A DNA stretch of 64,000 nucleotides from Bacteroidaceae bacterium (GTDB lineage: Bacteria > Bacteroidota > Bacteroidia > Bacteroidales > Bacteroidaceae). Position numbers and translations under genes: made by a program. The notes under the pieces are model-generated. The model worked only from the letters and a program-made list of their open reading frames with translations, did not search any database and was not told where the DNA came from. Below are positions 42,688-52,168 of the stretch, piece by piece. The stretch lies in contig JAFSNB010000035.1 in the NCBI GenBank assembly GCA_017447625.1, positions 54,972-118,971 on the forward strand, written 5' to 3'. Every line of letters starts with the position of its first letter. Position 1 is the first letter of the stretch.

Positions 42688-42736
42688 GGATTTACGGAAT
42701 TACGGATTTACGGAATTACGGATTTACGGAATTAGG
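42688..42736. repeat. ATTTACGG-AATTACGG tandem repeat upstream of truA
   Basis: About three units of a 16-bp repeat made of two related octamers lie between the truA start and the stop of the next minus-strand gene. Confidence 0.9.
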
Positions 42737-45700
42737 TCATTTTACAAACTTTTTGCGGCCAGAGATGTATATGCCGCGAGAAGCGGTCTTGCTGACACGC
42801 CGTCCGTCGAGCATAAATGTCTGAGAATTAACATCGTCTGCATCGATGACGCTGATGGCATCGGGAGAGCTACTTTGCTTGTAATTGCTCATCTGGATGT
42901 CATCGATATTCAGACGCTGGTTCTCATTGCCATCCTGAGTGGCGAAGCGCAGACGAATCAGACCGTCCTGCTGAATAGCGTAAGAATAGCGTTTCCACTC
43001 GCCGTTAGTGAATGCAAGAGTCTCAACGACAGGAGTCCAAGTCTGACCGCCATCCAGTGAGTAACTGACTGTGAGCGTGGGCTTTGTGTCCTTGTTATAA
43101 AGGCCTGCATAGAAGGAGAGGGAGTCGCAGCCCTCTGTCTTATCTTCGTTCATTTCCAGACGACCGCCAATCTTCATTCGCACGCAACGGCCGCCGCCTG
43201 CGTTGGCATCGTTTGCAAGGAGTGCGTTGGCAAGAGTCCAGGTTGCGGCATTACAGGTGACGGAACCTTCGGCATAGCCGCCTTTGGTGCCACTCTCGAA
43301 GTTCTCGAAGAAGGCCTTGTCCTCATCAACCACAGCCGAGAGACTTACAACCAGCTCATTCACGCCGGGAGCCGTAAGAATCATTTCGCCCTCGTAAGCA
43401 CCTGCGGCAGCTACAGCACCGAGACGCACATAGAATGAGGGATTGTAGGTGGTCAGAAGCAATTCACCGCTCCAGTTCTCGCCGTCGGCGCTCACCTCGA
43501 AGGGAGCCGGGCAGGAGATGCTGGTCTCGTATTTGGAGAGGGCAAGAGTGGTGACGGAAAGTCTCAACTCACGTGACGGAACACCGGGCTGTGATGTCAG
43601 AGCTACAGAGTTCGGCGACACGGAGAATACGGGCTTCACCGCTGGCATATCCACCTGCACCTGGTTGCTGGTGAGGGAGCCTGCAGATACCTGATAATAG
43701 TATGTGGTTGAAGCCTTTAGGCCGGAAACCACGTATGAGGTGTCAGCCGTTGTTACGGGATAGCCGCTGAGCGATGTGCGCTCACCATTCGTTATGGTAT
43801 AGACATCAAGGGAATAAGTCTCACCTTCGGCAAGAGCCATATTCTTCCAGCAGGCAGTGAAGTTCTTGGTGTTCATGTTGCAGACGATGCTTGCCGGGTC
43901 GTAGGCCGGAATACCGTCAATAACATTCATCCTGAGAGTCACGCTGTGTGAAAGATTATTGCCATCGCTCAAAACGAGAGTGGCGGTGCAGGGGCCGGCT
44001 GTGGTAGCTGTGCGACTGATGGTAATTACCGCTCCAGCCTCCACCTGTGCGGCGGTGAGCGTTGCGGGTGACACGCTGAAACTGTGGTTGTTATCTTCAA
44101 GACTGACATTCAGGTTGCCAGCGAGATTACGTCCGCGAACTACAATCTTATGATTCATTTCCGTCTGCAAGGACTGCAAACCGAAGTCGATTACGCTTCC
44201 GCTACGCGGTACGAACAGTTCTGGAACTATTGACTTAGAATTGATGTAGAAGGCAAATTCTGTGCTGTCGCCCCAGACGTAGTCGGCCAGTTGCGGCATA
44301 TCCACGTATGGATTGCGGTTGCCCTGAATGGCAAAGACAGAATCGTTGCGGGCACGTTCGATGTCATCAACCGGGTCATTCTCAGCCCATTCGAGCATCA
44401 GCTGATAGACCCACGGGCGCATCAGAGGCCACGAAGCCGAGGGATCAACTGTAAGCAGTCCTTCGGTGGTCTGCCAAAGTGCTGTCATGTGCTCGTAGGC
44501 CGTAGCCATATAGAAATATGTACGCGCGAAGTCGCCCTTCCACTTATCTGCAGGCTCCCAAGCGGTAATCAGGGAGTCGGCGCGGTAGCTGCTGCTCTTT
44601 CCGACGCGGGTAACGCCGTTGTCGAAGGCTATTGCCCCATCGACCACTCCGATTGGGTTGTTGCTCTTGCGGCCGTTGGCAGAAGCATCAGCCGGGAAGA
44701 GGTTGAAGAGGTCGCAATAGGCGTTGTTCACCACATGTCCCCACCAAGAGTTGGCCCAGATGTGCTCGATATTCATTCCATCCACTGCCTGCAAGCCCTT
44801 GAATGTGCGGTCGATATTGCTGTAGCGGTCGCGGATGTGTCCGTTGCCGAGGTTATCGGTGCGGGCAAAGCCTGACCACGTGTAGCCCTCGCCCTTGCCG
44901 CCGTATTCCAAAACGTATGCGGGCTGGATAATGTCGTGAAGGGCGGTCTTCAACTGAGCTTTCTTCAGACCCTGAACTGTGGCGTAGTAGTGTTCTATAC
45001 GAGAGGCAGCAGTCTCGGGCAAAGCCTTGACATTCACGCCTTTAATCTCCCAGGCCCAGCAACGTGAGCTGTTGGCACGATAGTTGAATGCGATATGGAT
45101 TGCCTGTCCGGCAAACTGGTCAAGACTAATCTCTCCGGATGAGGCATATTTGGTATAGCCGCTATTTACTATGTCGGGCCAAGCAACTATCAGGCTCTGC
45201 CAAGTAGCTGTCTGAGGTGCTGAAGACGGCTCATAATCTGTGGATACAAGCACCTGGAACATCTGCGACGGGTCATTTGAAGAGTTATAGCCCGTGGCGT
45301 GACTGAATTCAAGAGTTGCGCCCTGCATTCCCGTGAGGTCAATGGCAGGAGATATCAGCCACTCGTCACCGCTCTTGTCTGCTGCATTATAGGCATTAGC
45401 CACCATTCCATAGGCCTTGTTATTAGTCCATATCGCAGAGGGCTCGCCATTTATATCCAAGAGAGCGAAACCATAATCAGCAGCGGTCTGTGCTGTGAAA
45501 TCAGCGAAGATAACATCTATGCTGTCAAGCTCTACAGGCTGCGGAGTAGGCGGCGTAGGAGTGGGTTCTATGTTGTTGCCTCCGTTCACGTTAAAGGCAT
45601 AGTCAACGCTGTCGCCCCAGATGTATTCAGCCAGATTCTGATAGTCAACAAAGGGATTGCGGTTGCCCTGAATCTGATAGACAGCCTCGTTGCGAGCACG

Positions 45701-46384
45701 CTCGAGGTCACTCACAGGATCCTCTTTAGCCCATTGCAGATAAAGTTGGGAAGCCCAGGGCTGAAGTTTGGGGTAGGTGTTGTTCTGCATCGACCTGGCT
45801 CCTTCTGACTGAGCCAGATTCAGTTCCTCGTAGCAGGTGACGATATAGAAGTAGGCACGTGCGAAATCACCCTTCCACTCGTCGGCGGGTTCCCAGAGCG
45901 AAATCGAACTGCTACCTGCCGTTCCCGTACCGACCTTTATCGAACCGTTCTGCCAATTGACATTGGTTACTATACCCATGCCATAGTTGCTCTTACGCGA
46001 GTTTGCCTCGCTGTCAGACGGCATAACGTGATGAAGGTCGCTGCCTTGCCTATTGGTACCTCCACCCCACCACGACTGCGGTATGCCGTGCTCTTTGTTC
46101 ATTCCTCCGACCTGATTACCGTTGTTGCTGGAGAAGTAGCGTTTGGTGTTGCTGTAGCGGTCAATCACCTGATTGTCAGCTGCGCGGTCAGTGGTGTAAT
46201 AGTGAGTCCAAAGCGAGCTGTAGGATTGCCAGTCGGGGCTGCCGATGATGTTGTAGAGGGCAGTCTTCAGCTCCGCCTTCTTCTTGCCGTTGGCAGAAGA
46301 ATAATAATTGGCGAGATTCACTGACTGTGCCATCAACCCAAAGACATTGAGGAGAGTTGCGGCTAAAAAGATTATCTTTTTCAT
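42737..46384 (-). CDS. T9SS-secreted protein with two endonuclease I domains
   Basis: 1215 residues. Signal peptide to about residue 19. Endonuclease I domain 1 (about 20-265) has NKEHGIPQSWWGG and SDLHHVMPSDSEANSRKSN; domain 2 (about 465-715) has NIEHIWANSWWG and CDLFNLFPADASANGRKSN. Both keep the Glu-His pair and the metal-binding Asn. Between them is a choice-of-anchor J-type beta domain; after them come Ig-like domains, a second jelly-roll region and a T9SS sorting signal (GIYISGRKKFVK). The family cuts DNA (and RNA) non-specifically with Mg2+. A double nuclease in one chain suggests extracellular DNA breakdown. Confidence 0.9.
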   Translation of the reverse strand: MKKIIFLAATLLNVFGLMAQSVNLANYYSSANGKKKAELKTALYNIIGSPDWQSYSSLWTHYYTTDRAADNQVIDRYSNTKRYFSSNNGNQVGGMNKEHGIPQSWWGGGTNRQGSDLHHVMPSDSEANSRKSNYGMGIVTNVNWQNGSIKVGTGTAGSSSISLWEPADEWKGDFARAYFYIVTCYEELNLAQSEGARSMQNNTYPKLQPWASQLYLQWAKEDPVSDLERARNEAVYQIQGNRNPFVDYQNLAEYIWGDSVDYAFNVNGGNNIEPTPTPPTPQPVELDSIDVIFADFTAQTAADYGFALLDINGEPSAIWTNNKAYGMVANAYNAADKSGDEWLISPAIDLTGMQGATLEFSHATGYNSSNDPSQMFQVLVSTDYEPSSAPQTATWQSLIVAWPDIVNSGYTKYASSGEISLDQFAGQAIHIAFNYRANSSRCWAWEIKGVNVKALPETAASRIEHYYATVQGLKKAQLKTALHDIIQPAYVLEYGGKGEGYTWSGFARTDNLGNGHIRDRYSNIDRTFKGLQAVDGMNIEHIWANSWWGHVVNNAYCDLFNLFPADASANGRKSNNPIGVVDGAIAFDNGVTRVGKSSSYRADSLITAWEPADKWKGDFARTYFYMATAYEHMTALWQTTEGLLTVDPSASWPLMRPWVYQLMLEWAENDPVDDIERARNDSVFAIQGNRNPYVDMPQLADYVWGDSTEFAFYINSKSIVPELFVPRSGSVIDFGLQSLQTEMNHKIVVRGRNLAGNLNVSLEDNNHSFSVSPATLTAAQVEAGAVITISRTATTAGPCTATLVLSDGNNLSHSVTLRMNVIDGIPAYDPASIVCNMNTKNFTACWKNMALAEGETYSLDVYTITNGERTSLSGYPVTTADTSYVVSGLKASTTYYYQVSAGSLTSNQVQVDMPAVKPVFSVSPNSVALTSQPGVPSRELRLSVTTLALSKYETSISCPAPFEVSADGENWSGELLLTTYNPSFYVRLGAVAAAGAYEGEMILTAPGVNELVVSLSAVVDEDKAFFENFESGTKGGYAEGSVTCNAATWTLANALLANDANAGGGRCVRMKIGGRLEMNEDKTEGCDSLSFYAGLYNKDTKPTLTVSYSLDGGQTWTPVVETLAFTNGEWKRYSYAIQQDGLIRLRFATQDGNENQRLNIDDIQMSNYKQSSSPDAISVIDADDVNSQTFMLDGRRVSKTASRGIYISGRKKFVK

Positions 46385-46428
46385 AGACTAATGCATTGTT
46401 AGTTGTTTTCGTTCATGCTTTAACGCCG

Positions 46429-46459
46429 CAAAAATACAGATTTTTGCCCATCTGACAAA
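46429..46459 (-). promoter_or_regulatory. Promoter of the double nuclease gene
   Basis: On the minus strand, TTTG (46456-46459), a 19-base spacer, then TATTTTTG (46429-46436). Confidence 0.78.
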
Positions 46460-46489
46460 AATTATGAAGCAGAAAGTTGCCTGAATACG

Positions 46490-46521
46490 AAAAAAGAGAC
46501 TGTGCCACTCATTTGGCACAG
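46490..46521 (-). terminator. Terminator after the OB/chitobiase-like protein gene
   Basis: Reading on the minus strand, CTGTGCC pairs with GGCACAG across an 8-base loop, then TCTC and six T residues. It separates two T9SS protein genes. Confidence 0.85.
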
Positions 46522-46610
46522 CCTCCTATCATTATTTTCGCAACGAATTACTCGAAATAATACGAATTCTTCGGCGGATGTTTTTCGTTTAATTCGTGAA
46601 ATTCGCTGAG

Positions 46611-49250
46611 TTATTTCACAACGACCTTGCGGCCACCGATGATGTAGAGGCCCTTAGCAGCCTTGTTCACACGCTGACCGGCGATGTTGAAGATCTCGCC
46701 CTTAGCAGCGGTCTCGGCAGCGATGCTGCGAACAGCAGTAACGATGGTCCGACCGTCGAGGCTGTAGTTGGCTACGTTCTTCACGCCCTTGGCACCCATG
46801 TACTGAGTGACGATACCGCGAATCCAAACCAGTGTGCCCAGTTTGCCTGCATTGTCATGCAGGTTCAGATCAGCACGGGCTACGGAGTTATTGGCAAGGT
46901 TTACAGGCACGCAGTTGTTAACATCAGTCTCGTCTGCACTTGCTGCAATCAGGATGTTTGAAACATAGACTGAGTCAGCGGCTGAAACGGCATCGGCACC
47001 AACTACGGCCTTACTGATAGCAGAGCCCTTGATGTAACCAACGATGTAGCCCTTCACCCAACCGTCGGCATTGAGAGTGTCGGTCTTAGCGGAGATAGGA
47101 GCAGCCAAAACGTCAGCGCAGAGATAGGGCTTCTCCAGAGTGCCGTCAGCACCGGAAGTGACAGAGATGGCGAGGTTTGCGGTTGCACCACGATAGGTGG
47201 CAGTAGCAGCCTGAGTAGCGGTGATAGTGGCAGAACCTGTACCAACAACGGTGATTACGCCATTAGCGGAAACAGTTGCAACGGCCTCATTGCTTGAAGT
47301 GTAGGTCACAGCTCCGTTGCTCTTGGAAGAGAAGGAGGCTTCAACAGCGCCGCCAAGGGATGTTACAACAGATTCTACGCTCCAAGCAGCCTCGGGATCC
47401 TGCAAGTTAGCCTCGTTAGCCTTCACAATCTCAGCGAGATTGCGAGGATAGAGCTGTCCATTGGGTTGTGAGTCGTTCTTGCCCTGATAAACACCTACGA
47501 TAGCAACCACATTGTAAAGTTCTGAATTGTCGAACTCAACGTCTGACAGACCAAGTTTGAACTTGTCATAGAGAACTGCGTCGTTCTCCATATCTTCGTC
47601 ATTGATCTTTATGCTTCCCTCATTTGCTATGACATAGACATTCTTGAACTTAACCAACATACTCTCGTATGCGAGGAAGTCAGCTTTAAATTGTGCGACT
47701 GTAATCTCCTTGGGAGTAACAGTGTTGCCCTGTGACTTGACTACGATATCGGAGAATTCAGCATCGCTGATCTCGGTGGTGCCGCTATAAATCTTGAGCG
47801 TACCCTTGACAACACCCGAGAATATATCGCCAACAGCGAGAGAAACGTTAGCATCCTTGGCATAGAGGAGGAAGCCCTGCTCCCCATCAGAAACGAAGAT
47901 GTTTTTACCATTGATGTAAGTAACAAGGAGATCGGTAGCGGTGAATGTGCATTTCTGCTCTGCACCCATAAGAGCGGCGGCTGACGGGTACAACTCGGTT
48001 ATTGTTGAATACTCACCCTCTTCTACGACCTGACCGCCTTCGGCCTTGATCTCAGTGGCGAGGATGTTACCATACTTGCTGTTGCTGCTCTGATAAATGA
48101 AGAAACCAGTAACGGTTACCTTTGCGTCAACAGCCAGATTAGCAGTCAGTTCATCGGTAGCGAGGATAGAACCTATGGCAGTAGCACCTTCAACAGAGAA
48201 GTTGAGGTAGTTGCCAACACTAGTCATCGTACCGCTAACAGTTACATAGGTTACAGCGGGGCTGGCAACCAGAGCGTCCAGACCGGCGCCGTTAAGAGTG
48301 GTTGCAGTGGGATAAGTAACTGTGGCTGTGCCAGTCTTGGTGATTGTGGCATTGCTGAACTGCAGGCAGCCGCCGTATGAACTTACCTTACCGGCAACGG
48401 TTACGACATCGCCTACAGCGACTTCGGGAGCAGCACCGGTGTAAGTGAAGATATAGCCTGTGCCGTCGCCAAGCAGGAAACCGGACTTGCAGGCAGCAAC
48501 GACTGTAGCAGAAGTGCTTGCGCCATCAACAGCACCAGCTGCGATAACCTGGGCGATAGTAGAAGTCTGGAGAGTCTCAATGGTGATGACACTCTCAACG
48601 ACCTCACTGGAGTTCTCACCCTTCACGGCGATAGCCTTAACGGTAGTGGTAGCTTCAACGGTGAACGGCTCAGCGTAAGCGGGACTGGAAGCGGTGGGAG
48701 TGCTGCCATCGATGGTGTAGTGGATAGTTGCATCAGCACCAGCGGTGATGGTCACCTCTTGAGCAGAATAGTAAGTGCCTGTTGCAGGGGTAATAGTCGG
48801 AACAGCCACGTAGTTGGGATCGCTGTTCTTGATAGTTACTTCGATTGTGGTAGCACGAACCTGATTTGTACTTGCAATGAATTCAACACTTGCAGCAGTT
48901 CCTTGCCATGTGCCAACGTTGTCAGCAAATGAATAACCATCCTGAGCTTCAAAGCAGCCAGGGCCATACTTTGATTCACCAGAAGCGGTGCAGGTGAACA
49001 CAATCTTCTCAATGTCACCTACTGTAGAAGAAATTGTGGTCGTACTACTCTTGGCAAAGCGGTACTGCTGCCCTGTGCCAAGACCACCAGAAGTGGTTGA
49101 AATGGTAATACCATCTTTACTAACCACGTCTGCGCCACTTGCTGTCGTGTTACTTCCCAGAGTAACAGTGGCATCAAATGTGATTGTCTGTGCCTGTGCA
49201 AGGCCGCATACGGCCATCACGGCGAACAAAAAAGAGTAGAATTTTCTCAT
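46611..49250 (-). CDS. T9SS-secreted multidomain beta protein
   Basis: 879 residues. Signal peptide ending GLAQAQT. Visible parts: a jelly-roll-like N-terminal domain; a chitobiase C-terminal-like domain (ATIHYTIDGSTPTASSPAY, about 175-225); two OB-like stretches (about 230-400 and 420-600); one BIG2 domain (YTSSNEAVATVSANGVITVV); a DUF6359-like segment (GTLEKPYLCADVL); and a T9SS sorting signal (FNIAGQRV, KGLYIIGGRKVVVK). The target is unknown. It is next to the double nuclease gene but has its own promoter and terminator. Confidence 0.8.
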   Translation of the reverse strand: MRKFYSFLFAVMAVCGLAQAQTITFDATVTLGSNTTASGADVVSKDGITISTTSGGLGTGQQYRFAKSSTTTISSTVGDIEKIVFTCTASGESKYGPGCFEAQDGYSFADNVGTWQGTAASVEFIASTNQVRATTIEVTIKNSDPNYVAVPTITPATGTYYSAQEVTITAGADATIHYTIDGSTPTASSPAYAEPFTVEATTTVKAIAVKGENSSEVVESVITIETLQTSTIAQVIAAGAVDGASTSATVVAACKSGFLLGDGTGYIFTYTGAAPEVAVGDVVTVAGKVSSYGGCLQFSNATITKTGTATVTYPTATTLNGAGLDALVASPAVTYVTVSGTMTSVGNYLNFSVEGATAIGSILATDELTANLAVDAKVTVTGFFIYQSSNSKYGNILATEIKAEGGQVVEEGEYSTITELYPSAAALMGAEQKCTFTATDLLVTYINGKNIFVSDGEQGFLLYAKDANVSLAVGDIFSGVVKGTLKIYSGTTEISDAEFSDIVVKSQGNTVTPKEITVAQFKADFLAYESMLVKFKNVYVIANEGSIKINDEDMENDAVLYDKFKLGLSDVEFDNSELYNVVAIVGVYQGKNDSQPNGQLYPRNLAEIVKANEANLQDPEAAWSVESVVTSLGGAVEASFSSKSNGAVTYTSSNEAVATVSANGVITVVGTGSATITATQAATATYRGATANLAISVTSGADGTLEKPYLCADVLAAPISAKTDTLNADGWVKGYIVGYIKGSAISKAVVGADAVSAADSVYVSNILIAASADETDVNNCVPVNLANNSVARADLNLHDNAGKLGTLVWIRGIVTQYMGAKGVKNVANYSLDGRTIVTAVRSIAAETAAKGEIFNIAGQRVNKAAKGLYIIGGRKVVVK

Positions 49251-49281
49251 AAATTAATTAGTTTAAGTGTGATTTCGTGTG

Positions 49282-49312
49282 CAAAGATAAGCCTCTTTGA
49301 TGACATAGCAAA
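49282..49312 (-). promoter_or_regulatory. Promoter of the multidomain beta protein gene
   Basis: On the minus strand, TTTG (49309-49312), a 19-base spacer, then TATCTTTG (49282-49289). Confidence 0.82.
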
Positions 49313-49447
49313 ATTAATCCTCACTCTTTTTTGCAAAGGTTGAAAAATAGTTCAAAAAGAACGAACCTGTATCCGTCTGCCTCAGTTGGCTTTTGGAACA
49401 CAGGTCCGTGATTATCAATTATTTTATTAAGATTCTTAAGCTAAATC

Positions 49448-50008
49448 TTAGGAATCTCCGCCGAAACCGCCACCGGCACCTGGGCCTCCAAAGCCACCAG
49501 GACCACCGAAACCGCCACGACCGCCGCCTCCGAAGCCGCCACGTCCACCGCCTTGACGGTTACCGCCACGTCCCTGCTGTGCGGGCTGATAGAGGATCAC
49601 CAGCTGCTGAGGGGTGAGAACAGATGAGAACTCTGCGCAATATTTCTTCTGGATCTCAAGACGAGCCTGCTGCTGCTGAATCTGCTCTGCCTGACGCTCG
49701 AACTGCTCCTGCAGACGGGCCGTTGCCTCAGCATCAGTCAGTTCCTGAGGCTTCTTCTGGTTTCTCTCACGTGCCTGATCACCTTGGCGATTGCTGCGAA
49801 CGGCCATCAGCTCGTTCTGGTAACGGCCATAGATTTCTTCGAACTTAGCTTTCTTGGAATCGTCAAGCTTCATGTCTTTCTCGACGCGCTCCATCATTCT
49901 TTTCTGCATTTCCTGACGACGGGCGTCACGATCATCTTGGGCACTCACTGTCTGAACGCTGGCAAAAGCTACAACGGCCAGCATCAGTGTAAATAAACTT
50001 TTTTTCAT
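49448..50008 (-). CDS. Exported helical protein with Gly-rich tail (Spy/DUF4890-like)
   Basis: 186 residues from the MKKSLF start; an ATG ten codons upstream lacks a clean signal. Signal peptide ending VSAQ. The body is charged and helical, with E-x-M-Q-K-R-M-M-x-R and QLVILYQ near the end of the helical part, like periplasmic heavy-metal/chaperone-type (Spy/CpxP or DUF4890) proteins. The last 40 residues are Gly/Arg-rich (GGRGGFGG units). An envelope-stress chaperone role is a guess. Confidence 0.7.
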   Translation of the reverse strand: MKKSLFTLMLAVVAFASVQTVSAQDDRDARRQEMQKRMMERVEKDMKLDDSKKAKFEEIYGRYQNELMAVRSNRQGDQARERNQKKPQELTDAEATARLQEQFERQAEQIQQQQARLEIQKKYCAEFSSVLTPQQLVILYQPAQQGRGGNRQGGGRGGFGGGGRGGFGGPGGFGGPGAGGGFGGDS

Positions 50009-50151
50009 TGTTATGGATTTTGTTAAGTTAGGATACATATTTCCGTAGGCGCTTACAGTAATATGACACTCCTACCCCACCAAAGTTTAAACATAGGGCA
50101 ACTTTTTTAATCCTTTAACAAAACTTTCAACTCTCAATTGTCAACTTTCAA

Positions 50152-50982
50152 TTACCTAACGGTGATGTGGAAGCAGCCTTGCTTCACCTCATACTTGACA
50201 TAACAACGCTCCTCGGCCCGGATGTCGCGCAACACCTCCGACAGGATGAACTTGAGGGAGTCGTTGCGAACGGCTCTGCGCTCGGGCCCGTCGGGCGGCG
50301 ATACCGTGTGGAAGCGGTTATAGGATATGTCGAAGGTTGTGCCGAAGCGGTGACAACTCTGCTCGGAGGCGTTTCCGTTGATGCGGCGCAACTTGGCCAC
50401 ATCCTCCTCAGTGCGAAGAACGCTGGTTACGATAATTGTGTGAAGAGGAACGCCCTTGATGGCCAAAGAGTCGAGGAAACGGCGCCCGATATCGTGTAGC
50501 AGCAAACTGGCTCGCGGCACGAGATATGGAATACTGCGGCTCATCGCCTCATCCATCTTATAATAAGGGTTGGCTCCGACATAAACGAGTTCCTGCTTGT
50601 GACGCTCTGCCTCCTCACGGTTCCTCACGGGGCGGACTCCGTGACGGCGAGCAGCTGGATAATGTACATCCTGCACGTCAGGGAAACAATCCTTGTAAGA
50701 ATGAACGGAATAGATTGGGTGCTTGACAGCAGAACCGTCAGACTTACGGAAGCGGGTCGGTACAGAGTGTATAGTTGGCAAAGGAGCAGCCATGATTACG
50801 GAATCTGTGACTTTAGACAAAGGTTTCGGGACGGAATCTACAGGGGCATTTTCAGGAGTTGCCACAGGGGTTGTCTGCAGAGCATGACGGTTTACTTCCG
50901 GATGACACAAACGCACCAGGAAAAGAACGGCCACAACACCGCCCATAAGTTTCAAAAATATGTGTTTCTTAAGCTTTCTCAA
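50152..50982 (-). CDS. DUF5715 family, peptidase M15-like
   Basis: 276 residues. One N-terminal membrane anchor (about 10-28), the rest periplasmic. The C-terminal half keeps the M15 zinc-peptidase layout: SCHRFGTTFDISYNR (first His and Asp ligands) and CFHIT near the end (last His ligand), as in D-Ala-D-Ala carboxypeptidases and VanY. So it probably cuts peptidoglycan stem peptides. The family label DUF5715 is from memory. It is divergent from the PhoH gene. Confidence 0.78.
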   Translation of the reverse strand: MRKLKKHIFLKLMGGVVAVLFLVRLCHPEVNRHALQTTPVATPENAPVDSVPKPLSKVTDSVIMAAPLPTIHSVPTRFRKSDGSAVKHPIYSVHSYKDCFPDVQDVHYPAARRHGVRPVRNREEAERHKQELVYVGANPYYKMDEAMSRSIPYLVPRASLLLHDIGRRFLDSLAIKGVPLHTIIVTSVLRTEEDVAKLRRINGNASEQSCHRFGTTFDISYNRFHTVSPPDGPERRAVRNDSLKFILSEVLRDIRAEERCYVKYEVKQGCFHITVR

Positions 50983-51005
50983 TGCTCCTTTGCTAAAAAC
51001 GTGCG

Positions 51006-51065
51006 CAAAGGTAGAAAGTTTTTCTCATTTTTACAGCACTATAACGACAATATTTACTATTTTTG
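51006..51065. promoter_or_regulatory. Divergent promoters of the DUF5715 and PhoH genes
   Basis: Minus-strand TACCTTTG at 51006-51013 and plus-strand TATTTTTG at 51058-51065. The -33 elements are weaker. Confidence 0.6.
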
Positions 51066-51105
51066 CGCCAAAATTAATGCAAAAGCACCACCCGAACCCA
51101 AAAGG

Positions 51106-52080
51106 ATGATAGAAAAGCACCTTATCCTGAGCGAGGCAGACCCCGTAGTTTTCTTCGGGGTACACAACGCTAACATGCAGATACTGAAAGCTCTGTACCC
51201 CAAACTGCGCATCATCGCGCGCGGAAACATTATTAAAGTAATGGGAGAAGAAGAGGCGATAAGCAACTTCGAGGAGCAAATCGGCAAACTGCAGACTCAC
51301 TGCGCACAGTTCAACAGCCTCACCGAAGAAGATATCCTGCATATCCTGCACGGTGATGAAGATGAACGCGAGGGGCGCAAGGACGTGATTGTCTATTCCG
51401 TAGCAGGAAAACCCATCACAGCCCGAAGCGTAAACCAACGTCGCATCGTCGAAGCCTTCGATACCCACGATATGCTCTTTGCTATCGGGCCGGCCGGCTC
51501 CGGAAAGACTTATACCAGCATCGCGCTGGCTGTTCGTGCTCTGAAAAACAAGGAGATTCGCCGCATTATCCTCTCCCGTCCCGCTGTGGAGGCCGGTGAG
51601 AAGCTCGGATTCCTGCCCGGCGACATGAAGGAGAAGATTGACCCTTACCTGCAGCCGCTCTACGACGCTCTCGAAGATATGATTCCACAGGCCAAATTGC
51701 AGGAGATGATGGAGCAGAACGTCATTCAGATTGCGCCGCTGGCTTTCATGCGCGGACGCACCCTCAACGATGCCGTAGTGATTCTCGACGAGGCACAGAA
51801 CACAACTCCGGCACAGATAAAGATGTTCCTGACACGTATGGGAATGAACACAAAGATGATAATCACCGGCGACCTGACTCAGATAGACCTGCCCCGCACC
51901 CAGAAGAGCGGACTCGTAGAGGCTCTCCACATCCTGAAGGACGTAAAGGGCATCGCCTTCATTGAACTGAACCAGAAGGATATCGTCAGACACAAGCTGG
52001 TGACTAAGATTGTGGAGGCATATGAGAAGTATGAGAAGGAGACCCTCCCCCCTGCCCCTCCCTTGTATGGCGGGGAGTAA
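51106..52080 (+). CDS. phoH: PhoH-like ATPase (YbeZ/PhoL type)
   Basis: 324 residues from the ATG at 51106; the longer frame from 50599 runs antisense to DUF5715 and is not coding. The N-terminal KH-like part (VFFGVHNANMQILKALYPKLRIIARGN) is followed by the ATPase: Walker A GPAGSGKT, the SRPAVEAGEKLGFLPGD signature, Walker B VVILDEAQN. Linked in other bacteria to ribosome maturation and RNA metabolism with YbeY. The last 13 residues (ETLPPAPPLYGGE) and the stop codon come from a palindromic repeat; the natural end is probably near EKYEK. Confidence 0.94.
   Translation: MIEKHLILSEADPVVFFGVHNANMQILKALYPKLRIIARGNIIKVMGEEEAISNFEEQIGKLQTHCAQFNSLTEEDILHILHGDEDEREGRKDVIVYSVAGKPITARSVNQRRIVEAFDTHDMLFAIGPAGSGKTYTSIALAVRALKNKEIRRIILSRPAVEAGEKLGFLPGDMKEKIDPYLQPLYDALEDMIPQAKLQEMMEQNVIQIAPLAFMRGRTLNDAVVILDEAQNTTPAQIKMFLTRMGMNTKMIITGDLTQIDLPRTQKSGLVEALHILKDVKGIAFIELNQKDIVRHKLVTKIVEAYEKYEKETLPPAPPLYGGE
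52041..52080 (-). repeat. Palindromic repeat, reverse half, ending the phoH gene
   Basis: GACCCTCCCCCCTGCCCCTC then CCTTGTATGGCGGGGAGTAA. The final TAA is the phoH stop codon. Confidence 0.88.
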
Positions 52081-52168
52081 TTACTTTTGCAAGCAGGTAC
52101 GTCCATCAAAAGTTGATAAACAAAGTTATTGTGATTGAATAAAATAAATAATTTAAAATCATAGGATT

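Noticed and set aside
50599-51105. N-terminal extension of PhoH from 50599
   Set aside because: It runs antisense through the DUF5715 gene and its promoter; the family start is at 51106.
51031-51993. Minus-strand frame of 320 codons opposite phoH
   Set aside because: PhoH motifs are unambiguous on the plus strand.
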